Part shown: one piece after another, positions 44,277 through 53,115 of the stretch
How positions within the stretch are numbered: the first letter of the stretch is position 1
Layout: each line of letters starts with the position of its first letter
Source of the DNA: an uncultured SAR86 cluster bacterium
Lineage (GTDB): Bacteria > Pseudomonadota > Gammaproteobacteria > Magnimaribacterales > AG-339-G14
Direction of reading: 5' to 3'
Assembly: GCA_902616715.1 (NCBI GenBank)
Contig: CACMTR010000001.1
Location: forward strand, 310,001 to 374,000
Length of the DNA: 64,000 nt
The notes under the pieces: generated by a model
The model's input: only the letters and a program-made list of their open reading frames with translations
Database searches by the model: none
Told to the model about the DNA's origin: nothing
Program-made: the position numbers and the translations under genes

Positions 44277-45077
44277 TTAGAAAGAAGCAAAGATCTCATC
44301 TAACTCATTTTTTTGATTAGTACTGAATTGTCTAAGTGCTTCTATTAAAGGCATAGGAAGAAACGAAAGAATTTGTTCTTCATAGAATGGTAGATTTTTA
44401 ACCCTATTAAACCAGTCATTCAATTTTGGGTGACTGTTCTCATTACAATAATCTGATAACGTCAATTGCTCCCATCTTAAAACGTAAGGAAAAATAGCCG
44501 CATCAGCAATTCCAAAATTGGCACCCGTAAACCAATCAGTGCCTTTTAAACCATCTTCTAGTTTATCCATTAATTTTTTTGATTCGGACAGTCCTTGAAT
44601 TACACATTCAGCTTTAAGACCATTCTCTATCAAATCTCTTCGATTTTCCCTTCTTTGAATATCCGGTATTTCGTTGATTTCTTTTTCAAGTTCATCTTTA
44701 GGTTTAAGAATTAAAATATTTCTTACAGCAATTCCGTAAGTTATCGAGCCGCCATGAATTTGATAGGCGTCTGTGGTTTTCAACCAAAGTCTGGTCTTAT
44801 GTAAAGACTCTGGGTCGATAGGCCGCGCTGATATTTCTGGAAATTGATCTTCTAAAAATTCTAAAATTAAGGAAGATTCTATAATTGGATTTCCTTTAAA
44901 CAATAAAGTAGGAACAACATGATTAGGATTTATCTTAATATACTCTGATGTATGCTGCTCACCAGACTGTAAATCTATAATTTTAGAGTGATAAGGTAGA
45001 TTCTTTAAACCTAGAATTAATCTAACCTTTTGAGAACAAGTAGAGGGTCCATTGTGATAAAGAGTTAAGTCAGTCAC
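44277..45077 (-). CDS. Glutathione S-transferase family protein
   Basis: A 266-residue GST-fold protein. The N-terminal thioredoxin-like domain starts TLYHNGPSTCSQKVRLIL, has NPNHVVPTLLF with the cis-Pro, and the glutathione gamma-glutamyl contact PIIESSLILEFLED. The helical C-terminal domain carries WFTGANFGIADAAIFPYV, the N-capping box. The Ser/Cys near residues 12-15 could activate glutathione. The start is GTG at 45077, with TAAAAT ending six nt upstream and no Shine-Dalgarno, so it is a leaderless candidate. Confidence 0.88.
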   Translation of the reverse strand: MTDLTLYHNGPSTCSQKVRLILGLKNLPYHSKIIDLQSGEQHTSEYIKINPNHVVPTLLFKGNPIIESSLILEFLEDQFPEISARPIDPESLHKTRLWLKTTDAYQIHGGSITYGIAVRNILILKPKDELEKEINEIPDIQRRENRRDLIENGLKAECVIQGLSESKKLMDKLEDGLKGTDWFTGANFGIADAAIFPYVLRWEQLTLSDYCNENSHPKLNDWFNRVKNLPFYEEQILSFLPMPLIEALRQFSTNQKNELDEIFASF

Positions 45078-45122
45078 ACAGATATTTTAAAGGCTAATGA
45101 CTTAAAATCCTATCTTAGGAAT

Positions 45123-45563
45123 TTAACTAAAATCTTTTAACATTTTCCTGAGTTCAAGTTGATGCTGCTCTTCTTGTCCAATTAAATTCCTGGTGTACTC
45201 CTCAAGATATATTGAAGAATCTTCAACAATTGGTAACAATTTTTTATATAAATTCAAAGCGAAAACTTCGTGCTCTAAACTTTCTTCAAGGATACCTTTA
45301 ATTGTATGATCATGAGTTTCAACAATATCAGAAATTTTTTGACTTGGATGACCATCTAAGCCTGTTAGAAACTCTCCTGCTGTCTGCGCATGTTGAAGAG
45401 ATTCAGCTGCTTGTTCTTGTAAAAATTGAACAATAGGTATTCTATGCGGACCAACCACCATTAGAGAGGAGTGAGTGTATCTAACTACACCAGCTAATTC
45501 GAATTCCATAATTTCGTTTAAAATATCACAAACCTTTTCTTTATCTAATTCTTTAAGTTCCAT
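45123..45563 (-). CDS. Bacterioferritin-like iron-storage protein
   Basis: A 146-residue four-helix ferritin-fold protein. Putative diiron ligands are Glu22 (EFELAGVVRYTH), Glu54 and His58 (AAESLQHA), Glu98 (EESLEHE), and Glu131 and His134 (GQEEQHQLE). The Glu54-His58 spacing is one residue longer than the E. coli bacterioferritin ExxH, as in a related ferritin-like branch, so haem binding is uncertain. A GGAGGT ribosome-binding site precedes the ATG. A Fur box lies 67-85 nt upstream, which fits iron control. Confidence 0.85.
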   Translation of the reverse strand: MELKELDKEKVCDILNEIMEFELAGVVRYTHSSLMVVGPHRIPIVQFLQEQAAESLQHAQTAGEFLTGLDGHPSQKISDIVETHDHTIKGILEESLEHEVFALNLYKKLLPIVEDSSIYLEEYTRNLIGQEEQHQLELRKMLKDFS

Positions 45564-45584
45564 AAATTACCTCCAAAAAAGACA

Positions 45585-45590
45585 ATTATA
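45585..45590 (-). promoter_or_regulatory. -10 element of the bacterioferritin-like gene
   Basis: A perfect TATAAT on the minus strand at 45590-45585, 21 nt before the ATG, with the GGAGGT ribosome-binding site between. The -35 region is poor, as is common for activated promoters. Confidence 0.45.
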
Positions 45591-45629
45591 TTTTAATTTT
45601 AATGAAATACGGCTGATGAGAATTAAGAA

Positions 45630-45648
45630 AACAATGATTATCATTTAC
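45630..45648. promoter_or_regulatory. Fur box between bacterioferritin and MAPEG genes
   Basis: A 19-nt site centred on 45639 whose core AATGATTATCATT (45633-45645) is a perfect 6-1-6 palindrome. It matches the consensus GATAATGATTATCATTATC at 15 of 19 positions. It lies about 40 nt upstream of the bacterioferritin -10, outside the usual repression zone, so Fur could act as an activator there. It could instead repress the plus-strand MAPEG gene. Confidence 0.7.
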
Positions 45649-45697
45649 AACAATTAACTTAATTGAAATAATAAAAATGTATTTTTTAGGAGAGTTT

Positions 45698-46126
45698 ATG
45701 AGTACTGAGATTTTTTTACCTGTTTTTTACATGTTTGTTCTTACATCTGTTGTTTTTCTTTTTAATACAACTATTCGTTTTAAAGATGTTTTAATTGATA
45801 AAGGTCATAGAGCTTCTGAATTATTTAAAATACCTGTTGCTTCCTCAGCAAATGATTTGATTAGACAAGGAGATAGAAATCTAATTAATCTATTTGAATT
45901 TCCAATATTTTTCTACGTAGTTTGTGTTTCTATATATGTAACAGGAAAAGTTGATGATTATTTTGTTTTGTTAGCATATTGGTTCGTAGGATTTAGAGCT
46001 ATTCACAGTATTTATCATATTTTCATAAACGGCTTTATAGGCGCAATGCCAGTAAGGGCATTATTCTTCTTACCGAGTTGGCTTATTGTAGGTTGGATGT
46101 GGATAAGATTTATCCAGATGCTCTAA
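45698..46126 (+). CDS. MAPEG-family membrane protein
   Basis: A 142-residue, four-helix membrane protein from ATG 45698, chosen because TTAGGAGAG lies at the right distance; an ATG seven codons upstream lacks this. The pattern DLIRQGDRNLINLFEFPIFFYVV and the following FRAIHSIYHIFINGF fit the MAPEG superfamily of membrane glutathione-dependent enzymes. Specific activity is unknown. A Fur box lies 50-68 nt upstream. The 3' end overlaps the convergent gene by 17 nt. Confidence 0.8.
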   Translation: MSTEIFLPVFYMFVLTSVVFLFNTTIRFKDVLIDKGHRASELFKIPVASSANDLIRQGDRNLINLFEFPIFFYVVCVSIYVTGKVDDYFVLLAYWFVGFRAIHSIYHIFINGFIGAMPVRALFFLPSWLIVGWMWIRFIQML

Positions 46127-46799
46127 AATTTTTGAATACAAAAAATAAAGGATAAGCGAGAATTACCATCTGAAAATAGGATAAAAAACTATTCATTATT
46201 ATATTAATAAAATAGGGTATTTCTGTTGCTCCTTCGTTAATAAAAAAGCCGGAAATTAGAAAAATTACTAAAAAGTAAGGTATTAATAAAACAAACCAAT
46301 ACAACAACAATAAGTAAACAAATTGAATTTGATTATTTCCTGTAGTTTTCCAGGACTTATCTAATGCTTCTGTAATTGCACAATTTTCTGTTATCAAGAA
46401 GAAGGGAGCAAGAATAAGTCTAGAAGCAAAATATACGCCGGGCAAAATAAATAAAATCAACCCAATTAAAGTTATAAGGCTTAAAGCTAAAGATAAGATA
46501 AACAATTTAAAGAAAATTTGAAAAGAGACTAAATAATATCCAATTGTTTCTTTTAAAGAATTTAATAATAAATCGTTAACAATTAGTACAGATAAGACTG
46601 CAATAAAAGGGTTTAAAAACATGTTCGTTAAAATAAAAAAAATAGCTCCCCAAGTAAAAAATTTTTCATCATTTAATAAAGTTTCGCCAGTTGCAGTGAA
46701 TATTCCTATCAGAAAAAAAACAGGTAGAGTTCTTGAAGTAAAAATTAAGAAAGTAGATTTGTAAAATTTAAAACCCGCAGTTATGAAAGATAATGGCAT
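46110..46799 (-). CDS. Polytopic membrane protein, YciC-like
   Basis: A 229-residue protein with about six hydrophobic segments. The central LFILPGVYFASRLILAPFFLITENCAITEALDKSWKTTGNN is typical of the YciC/UPF0259 and related DUF membrane domains, in which a Ser/Thr-rich amphipathic helix follows membrane segments. Function is unknown. TATAAA lies eight nt before the ATG, with no Shine-Dalgarno. Confidence 0.7.
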   Translation of the reverse strand: MPLSFITAGFKFYKSTFLIFTSRTLPVFFLIGIFTATGETLLNDEKFFTWGAIFFILTNMFLNPFIAVLSVLIVNDLLLNSLKETIGYYLVSFQIFFKLFILSLALSLITLIGLILFILPGVYFASRLILAPFFLITENCAITEALDKSWKTTGNNQIQFVYLLLLYWFVLLIPYFLVIFLISGFFINEGATEIPYFINIIMNSFLSYFQMVILAYPLFFVFKNFRASG

Positions 46800-46829
46800 A
46801 ATTATATTTTATAACTTTACTAGAAAATT

Positions 46830-47054
46830 ATGATAGAAATTTGGTCAAAACCTCAATGTCCTTTTTGCGACAAAGCTGAGAATTTATGTATTCAAAAAGA
46901 TTTTGAATATAAAAAGTATATGCTCGATGAAGATTTTTCTAGAGATCAGTTTATGGAGAAGTTTCCAACCGCAAGAACTTTTCCACAAATTTTGATTGAT
47001 GGAAAGTTGATTGGAGGTTACACAGAATTCGCTGCTGAAGTAGGCATAGAATAG
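46830..47054 (+). CDS. Glutaredoxin
   Basis: A 74-residue dithiol glutaredoxin-like protein. The redox motif is CPFC (Cys10 and Cys13), with the cis-proline in TFPQILIDGKLIGGYTEF (Thr-Phe-Pro) and the GG glutathione-contact motif. This is a compact form like phage or GrxC-type proteins. It should reduce protein disulfides or ribonucleotide reductase with glutathione. The stop lies three nt from the convergent S9 peptidase. Confidence 0.88.
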   Translation: MIEIWSKPQCPFCDKAENLCIQKDFEYKKYMLDEDFSRDQFMEKFPTARTFPQILIDGKLIGGYTEFAAEVGIE

Positions 47055-47057
47055 TTT

Positions 47058-49088
47058 TTAGGATTCGGATAATTTAAGTAGAAAGGCATTATCCTGAGCA
47101 GACTCTTCTAATGCGTTTAATCTGCCGCTTTTTCCTGCATGTCCTCCAATTAGGTTCATTTTTAAAAGAATTGGATTCCCAGAAATAGAGTTCTCTCTTA
47201 ACTTCGGTACATACTTTGCGGGTTCGAAATATTGAACTTGTGAATCAAATAAGCTACTGGTTACGAAAACCGTAGGATAATTCTTTTTATCAATATTATC
47301 GTAAGGAGAATATGATTTAATGTAATCATATTCTTCTTTAAATTTTGGATTACCCCATTCTTTGTATTCAAAGGTAGTCAAAGGAATAGATTCATCAGAC
47401 ATAGTGGTTAATACGTCCACAAAGGGGACGGCTGAAATTATTCCTTTATAAAGTTCAGGCTCATAATTAATGATAGCCCCCATTAATAATCCTCCTGCAC
47501 TTCCGCCAAAAGCAAATACGTTCTTTGGGTCTCCAATATTTTTTAAAAGCAGCCCTTTAGTTGAATCAATAAAATCAAAAAAAGTATTTTTTTTGTTTAA
47601 CATCTTTCCATTTTCATACCACTGTCTCCCCATTTCAGATCCGCCTCTAATATGAGAAATACAAAAAATGAAGCCTCTATCTATTAAAGGAATCATGGTT
47701 TTTCTAAAACTCGCATCGATAATACTGCCATAAGAGCCATAGCCATAAATCAATATAGGAGCTGATTTAAGATCTATTCCTTTTTTATAGATCAAGGAAT
47801 TAGGAACTTCGGTTCCATCTCTTACAGAAATTTTTATTCGATCAGTTTGATAAAGATTTTCGTCGAAATTTAATACTTCAGAATGCCAAATTTCTTTCTT
47901 TTCATTTGTTTCTAAATCTAAGGAAAATACAGAGCTTGGTTTTCTTAAACTTGTGTAGCCATACAAAAATTCTTTTGCTTCGTAATCTGGGTTTGATGAA
48001 ATGTAGCAACTATAAGCAGGATCAGGAAACTCAATAAGCTCTTTTGTGGAATTATTTTTATTAAATTTTAAAATTTTAGGTAATCCGTCTTCTCTGATAT
48101 CTAAAAATATTAAATTTGGAAAACAAACAAAGTCTTCTAAGAGCACTTTGGAATCATGTTCTATAATAGTTTTCCAATTTGAAAAATTTTCAAAATCTTC
48201 TTCTCTAAATTCAAGTAAAGAGAAATTTATACATTCATTTTTATTAGAAAGGACGTAAAACCCTTCTGGAGTATCCTCAACATAATATAAGTGTCTCTCA
48301 GAACGACTAAGAATACATTTAGGTTTATCAAACATATCCGAAAGCTCTATAAGCCATATTTCATTGGATTCTGTTTTACTTGAATTTATATACAAATATC
48401 GATCCGTGCGTGATTTAGAAATTGATATATTGAACTCAGCATCACCTTCTTCAAAGATAAGAACGTCCTTATCTTGAGATTCTCCTAGCTTATGACGAAA
48501 CACTTTATTCGAAATAAGTGTTTCTGGATCTTTTACAGTATAAAAAATATGATCGTTACCGCCCCAAACAATGTTTCCTGAGGCATTCTTTAATTTATCA
48601 GTAATGAGTTTTTCATTTTGGAGATTTTTAAATTTAATCGTATATTCACGTCTACCATTTTTATCTTCTCCGTAAGCAATAACTTCATTGTTAGGCGATG
48701 GAGAAATGCCAGAAATTTGATAAAAATCTAATCCCTCGCTTAACTGATTAATATCTAATATTTTTTCTACAGAGTTTCCTTTTTCTCTGAAATAAACTGG
48801 ATACTGTTCGTTTGATTTAATTTTAGAAAAATAATAAAAATCATTTTTTTTAATTTTTAGAGAAGTTTCTTCTTTTGGAATAAAATTTATTAACTCTTGA
48901 TAGAGCTCACTTCTGTAATCCTTTCCTTCAGCAAACCAATTTTCACTGTATTTATTTTCCTCCTCTAAATACTGAATGATTTCTTTATTTGATCGTGTAT
49001 CGTCTCTCAACCAATAATAATCATCTAATCTTTCGTCTCCATGAGCTTTTAAAATCTTAGGAATTTTCTTTGGTATTGGAGGTAACAT
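47058..49088 (-). CDS. S9-family oligopeptidase (oligopeptidase B-like)
   Basis: A 676-residue serine peptidase that trims short peptides. An N-terminal beta-propeller (about 70-400) is followed by an alpha/beta-hydrolase domain. The nucleophile is Ser530 in FGGSAGGLLMG; ISHIRGGSEMGRQWYENGK is a family signature, and the catalytic His is in LIGGHAGKSGR near the C-terminus. The start PPIPKKIPKILKAHGDERLDDYYWLRDD matches PtrB. No signal peptide, so cytosolic. TATTAT lies seven nt before the ATG, another leaderless candidate. Confidence 0.92.
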   Translation of the reverse strand: MLPPIPKKIPKILKAHGDERLDDYYWLRDDTRSNKEIIQYLEEENKYSENWFAEGKDYRSELYQELINFIPKEETSLKIKKNDFYYFSKIKSNEQYPVYFREKGNSVEKILDINQLSEGLDFYQISGISPSPNNEVIAYGEDKNGRREYTIKFKNLQNEKLITDKLKNASGNIVWGGNDHIFYTVKDPETLISNKVFRHKLGESQDKDVLIFEEGDAEFNISISKSRTDRYLYINSSKTESNEIWLIELSDMFDKPKCILSRSERHLYYVEDTPEGFYVLSNKNECINFSLLEFREEDFENFSNWKTIIEHDSKVLLEDFVCFPNLIFLDIREDGLPKILKFNKNNSTKELIEFPDPAYSCYISSNPDYEAKEFLYGYTSLRKPSSVFSLDLETNEKKEIWHSEVLNFDENLYQTDRIKISVRDGTEVPNSLIYKKGIDLKSAPILIYGYGSYGSIIDASFRKTMIPLIDRGFIFCISHIRGGSEMGRQWYENGKMLNKKNTFFDFIDSTKGLLLKNIGDPKNVFAFGGSAGGLLMGAIINYEPELYKGIISAVPFVDVLTTMSDESIPLTTFEYKEWGNPKFKEEYDYIKSYSPYDNIDKKNYPTVFVTSSLFDSQVQYFEPAKYVPKLRENSISGNPILLKMNLIGGHAGKSGRLNALEESAQDNAFLLKLSES

Positions 49089-49178
49089 GTTTTTTATAAT
49101 AACTTAATTATTGCAAAAACATTTTATTCAAATATATTAACAATCAAATATATCTAAGCACCTTCAATAAAACTATAA

Positions 49179-51494
49179 ATGTCTAAAAAAATAATCTATT
49201 TTTTACTAACTATTTTCTATATCCTAAATATTCATAGTATTACTATAGATGGAGAGTTGAATGAGCCTGAATGGCAAAAGGCAAAATCTTTTACCGACTT
49301 TCTCACTATTTTCCCCGATACATTGGCTCCTCCAAAATATAAAACAGAGGCGAAATATTTTGCAGATGAAAAAGGTATATATTTTGCTTTTATTAATTAT
49401 CAACCTAAAGAAAAACAGACTTTCCAGAAACATCCTAGAGACTCTTTTTATGCAAATGCCGATAGAAACTATGTAATTATAGATTTCAATAATAACGCTA
49501 ATATCGGTTATGAATTTACAGCTACGCTAGGCGATTCAATAAGAGATGCAATTTTTGTAGATGAAAACGATTTTTCTGATCAGTGGGATGCTATTTGGTA
49601 TGCAAAGACTAAAAGTTATGATGACTATTGGATATCCGAATTTTTAATTCCTTGGGATGTCGCTCCTATGATAAATGTAGAGGGTCCTTATCGGGACATA
49701 AGCGTATCTTTGGCTAGATGGGCTTTTAGTGAAAATGAGGTTTATAACTCTCCAGGTCTAAGTTTTTATAAATCGCCATTCTTATCAAAATTTAAAAAGT
49801 TACAAGTTAGAAATCTTAATATGCAAAAAACACGAATAGATTTTTTCCCTTATGCAAGTTTCACTAATAATTTCATTCAAGATAATAGGCAAGTAAATAT
49901 CGGAGGAGAGATATTTTGGGATATTAATCAAAACTCAAAATTAGACTTCACTCTTAATCCTGATTTTGGTCAAGTCGAAAGTGACGATGTAATTGTAAAT
50001 TTTTCAGCAATTGAGACTTACTATCCTGATAAAAGGCCTTTTTTTACTGAAAATCAGACGCTTTTTGATGTTACTGGATGGAATCTTAGATTTATCAATA
50101 CTAGAAGAATAGGCGCTATTCCAGATAAATGTTCTAGTACCGACAGAAGTCATTTAGGAGAGTGCAAAGATAGTTTGATTGATACTACTGACATCAACTT
50201 TGCTCTTCGTTACACCCAAAGAGACGAGTCAAATGAATTTGGAGTTTTTAGTGCGTTTGAAGACGACTCTATATTTTCTGAAGGTAGAGATTTTTTAGCA
50301 TTTAGATATAGATCAACTAGAGATTTTTTAAGCACAAAAATTGGTTATTTATTTACTTCTGTTGATAGACCTTCTATCGAAAGAACAGCCGAAACTCACA
50401 CTATAGACTACGATCTAAAACCTTCTAATTCTTCGCGTGTTTATGGTTGGGTAAGTCAAGTAAACACTGAAGAGCTAGGAAACAAAAAAACAGGTTACGG
50501 GTTTAGGTCTTTGGTGACAAACAGGTTTTCAGACAAACTATTTGGTTTGCTTGTCTTTAATTACCTTGATGAGAATTTCAATATAAATGATATGGGGTAC
50601 GTTGAGCAATATGGAAATAGCTTCATTGGAACTTATATCCAATATAGTAATCCTACTAATGACGAGGCTTCTAACATTTCTCAGCAGAATTATGCTTTAA
50701 GAATGGGTTATGACAGGTCTTATCAAGGATTCGGAGGAGGCGTAGGAGCGACCTTTGAATACGAACTTAGCTTTAAAAATAGTTCAAGACTTGAAATAGA
50801 ATGCAATTGCACTTTATTTAGAGGAAAGGATTACGTAGAGACTAGAAATTATACTGATTCACCATATTTAGAGTCTTTAGGGAATCATGAACTTGAAATT
50901 GAATACTCCACTCCTAGAACAAATATGTTTCAGCATCGATTTAAATTAGGATATGAAACAAGTGGTTATGAAACTTCTGATATCAATAGCGACCTCAGAT
51001 CTGAAGGACATACAATTGGATATGGAATTTTGATGAAAATATCGGAAAATCTAAAAATATTTTTAAGTCCAATAGAATATCAGACTCAATCAAATTGGAG
51101 CGTTTGGAGAACAGATAATCTTTTTGGTTACTACGATAAAGAAATGATTAGTTCAGGTATAAATTTGGATTGGTTTATTGGAGATAGACAAGAAATAAGA
51201 TTAAAAGGAAAGATTTATGGCATTAAAGCCAATCAAGCAAGAGCATATAGAGCTGATTCTTCCGGTTATTTGAATGCTTCTAATGATTCTTTAGATCCAT
51301 TTGAGTTATCTGAAACAGCTTTTCAGGTAAGGTATAAATATCAATTTGCACCTCTATCAGACTTGTACGTAGTTTATACAAGAGGCGGAAAATATAATTT
51401 TAGTAGAGAAAATTCTTTTGAAAAAATATATTCAGGAGCATGGTCTAATCAAAATCTTGATAAATTTATTGTGAAACTTAGATATAAGCTCTAG
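49179..51494 (+). CDS. Outer-membrane protein with CBM9-like and DUF5916-type barrel domains
   Basis: A 771-residue exported protein with a short signal peptide (1-20). The N-terminal region (about 20-200, ITIDGELNEPEWQKAKS to ISVSLARWAF) resembles a CBM9-type sugar-binding module. The rest, beginning near FFPYASFTNNF, has the DUF5916 pattern with NPDFGQVESDDVIVNFSAIETYYPDKRPFFTENQ, and ends in an aromatic barrel strand (KFIVKLRYKL). Such proteins are often next to peptidases or carbohydrate-uptake genes. Role unknown; a surface binding or porin-like function is an inference. Confidence 0.8.
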   Translation: MSKKIIYFLLTIFYILNIHSITIDGELNEPEWQKAKSFTDFLTIFPDTLAPPKYKTEAKYFADEKGIYFAFINYQPKEKQTFQKHPRDSFYANADRNYVIIDFNNNANIGYEFTATLGDSIRDAIFVDENDFSDQWDAIWYAKTKSYDDYWISEFLIPWDVAPMINVEGPYRDISVSLARWAFSENEVYNSPGLSFYKSPFLSKFKKLQVRNLNMQKTRIDFFPYASFTNNFIQDNRQVNIGGEIFWDINQNSKLDFTLNPDFGQVESDDVIVNFSAIETYYPDKRPFFTENQTLFDVTGWNLRFINTRRIGAIPDKCSSTDRSHLGECKDSLIDTTDINFALRYTQRDESNEFGVFSAFEDDSIFSEGRDFLAFRYRSTRDFLSTKIGYLFTSVDRPSIERTAETHTIDYDLKPSNSSRVYGWVSQVNTEELGNKKTGYGFRSLVTNRFSDKLFGLLVFNYLDENFNINDMGYVEQYGNSFIGTYIQYSNPTNDEASNISQQNYALRMGYDRSYQGFGGGVGATFEYELSFKNSSRLEIECNCTLFRGKDYVETRNYTDSPYLESLGNHELEIEYSTPRTNMFQHRFKLGYETSGYETSDINSDLRSEGHTIGYGILMKISENLKIFLSPIEYQTQSNWSVWRTDNLFGYYDKEMISSGINLDWFIGDRQEIRLKGKIYGIKANQARAYRADSSGYLNASNDSLDPFELSETAFQVRYKYQFAPLSDLYVVYTRGGKYNFSRENSFEKIYSGAWSNQNLDKFIVKLRYKL

Positions 51495-51566
51495 TTCTTG
51501 ATAATTTATGATTTGTATAATCCTAAGCCTTAAGTAGAATAAATATTCTTAAATTATTTTAGGAAA

Positions 51567-52031
51567 ATGGATTTTATAGTTGAATATCTAAACACTCTGC
51601 TTGGAGGCTTAGCTGCTTTAGCTGGTATTATCTCAATTTATTATTTGATTAGAGAAATGCAAGAACAAAACAGGGTTGCTAGAGCCAATGCCAGACAAAA
51701 TGTATCAGATAGCCATCAAGAAATTGCTTTAAAAGGCATGACTCCAAGAATGGTAAAAATTAAACTCAAATTAAGAAAAAATGAAGATTTAACACCCGAA
51801 GAGGATGCTGCTTATTTAACTTACTTTAGTATTATGCTTAGATCTCGCGAGAACCAACATTATCAATACTCCATTGGAATGATTGATGCATCTGAATGGG
51901 ATAATTATTTAAAATCATTTAAAACGCTTTTTAAGTCCGAATATCATTTGAAGTTATGGGGTTTTATGAAAGACACTTTTAATGATGAATTTGTAGAAAT
52001 TGTAGATGGGATAATAAATGAAAATAATTGA
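51567..52031 (+). CDS. Membrane-anchored protein of unknown function upstream of the c-di-GMP genes
   Basis: A 154-residue protein with one N-terminal membrane segment (about 8-30, LLGGLAALAGIISIYYLI) and a helical, charged cytosolic part. It ends EFVEIVDGIINENN. No family is recognised. An AGGA ribosome-binding site precedes the ATG. Its last 14 nt overlap the EAL gene, so coupling with the phosphodiesterase is probable. Confidence 0.65.
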   Translation: MDFIVEYLNTLLGGLAALAGIISIYYLIREMQEQNRVARANARQNVSDSHQEIALKGMTPRMVKIKLKLRKNEDLTPEEDAAYLTYFSIMLRSRENQHYQYSIGMIDASEWDNYLKSFKTLFKSEYHLKLWGFMKDTFNDEFVEIVDGIINENN

Positions 52032-53115
52032 GGCAGAACAAGCACAATATCTTATTAAATCCCTCCAACATCATCCTAGTCCCTATATTATTTTTGACAA
52101 AAATAGCGGAGTTGAGTGGTTAAATAATTCAGCTCAATACATTTTTAATCTCAAAGATGACGAATCTATATCAATAGAGCCTATAACTGATATCAATAAA
52201 AACGTCATTAAATCGGAAATAGCTAGGTCATTCGATACTGACATTCAAGTAAAATTAAGATCTATAGAATTTTTTTTGAGAACAAGAATTCATGAAATAC
52301 CGTTTGAAAATGACTCTTCTTTTTTCTTAATTGAAGCTTTAGCTAATTCTGAAGCGGCCCTAGATGCTTTAAAAGAAACTATTGACTGTTTGGAAAATGA
52401 CAGAATTAGTATGGCGTTCCAAAAACAGGTAGATATAAAAACCGGTGAAATTATTGGTGTTGAATCGCTATTAAGACTTTTGGATGAAGAGGGCAATATC
52501 ATATCAAATGATAAATTGATTCCTTTGGTAGAGGGCGAACATCTGTTTTCATTAGTAGTTTTAGCTTCTTTAAAAAAGTTAAAAGAATTTTTCAGTTTTA
52601 TAAACTCTAAAAATTTCGGAAATTTTTCTACTTATTTAAATGTCTCTGCATATACTGTTATGCAAGAAAATTTTACTAAAATAATTTTAGACTTCGTTGA
52701 CGATAATAACCTTAAGCAGAATCAGTTAGGTCTAGAAATTACCGAAACTGCAGAATTAGAAGATAGAAAAAAAGCTTCCGAAGCTTTTGAATTACTTAGA
52801 GATAACGGAGTCCCACTAGCTTTAGACGATTTTGGAGCTGGATACTCTTCACTCAGTTATTTAAGAGATCTACCCATAAGTTTAATTAAATTAGATAAAA
52901 ATTTTGCTTCTACTATTGATCTTGTTGATACGAAAGAACTCGTGAAATTTGTGGTAAATATTTCAGAGAATCTTAAGTTGGATATGTTAGTCGAAGGAAT
53001 AGAGACAGAAGACCAAAAAAATATTTTTTTAGAACTTGGTTGTAAGAGAGGCCAAGGCTACTTCTTTCATCGTCCAGAATTTTTAGAAGACTTTGCAGGA
53101 AACTTAGATGAATGA
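52018..53115 (+). CDS. PAS-EAL cyclic-di-GMP phosphodiesterase
   Basis: A 365-residue protein. A PAS-like sensor (about 10-110, PYIIFDKNSGVEWLNNSAQYIF) precedes an EAL domain (about 125-360). The signature reads ESL (149-151) in place of EAL. Other metal and catalytic residues appear kept: Asn208 (LNVS), Glu240 (LEITET), Asp270-Asp271 (DDFGAG), Lys in LIKLDK and Glu326 (VEGIET). It is likely an active c-di-GMP hydrolase, with a conservative EAL change. It overlaps neighbours by 14 and 8 nt. Confidence 0.88.
   Translation: MKIIEAEQAQYLIKSLQHHPSPYIIFDKNSGVEWLNNSAQYIFNLKDDESISIEPITDINKNVIKSEIARSFDTDIQVKLRSIEFFLRTRIHEIPFENDSSFFLIEALANSEAALDALKETIDCLENDRISMAFQKQVDIKTGEIIGVESLLRLLDEEGNIISNDKLIPLVEGEHLFSLVVLASLKKLKEFFSFINSKNFGNFSTYLNVSAYTVMQENFTKIILDFVDDNNLKQNQLGLEITETAELEDRKKASEAFELLRDNGVPLALDDFGAGYSSLSYLRDLPISLIKLDKNFASTIDLVDTKELVKFVVNISENLKLDMLVEGIETEDQKNIFLELGCKRGQGYFFHRPEFLEDFAGNLDE

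Noticed and set aside
51533-51556. Weak stem (AGAAT/ATTCT) after the DUF5916-type gene as a terminator
   Set aside because: The stem is five A/T-rich pairs with no T run directly after it; too unstable to call.
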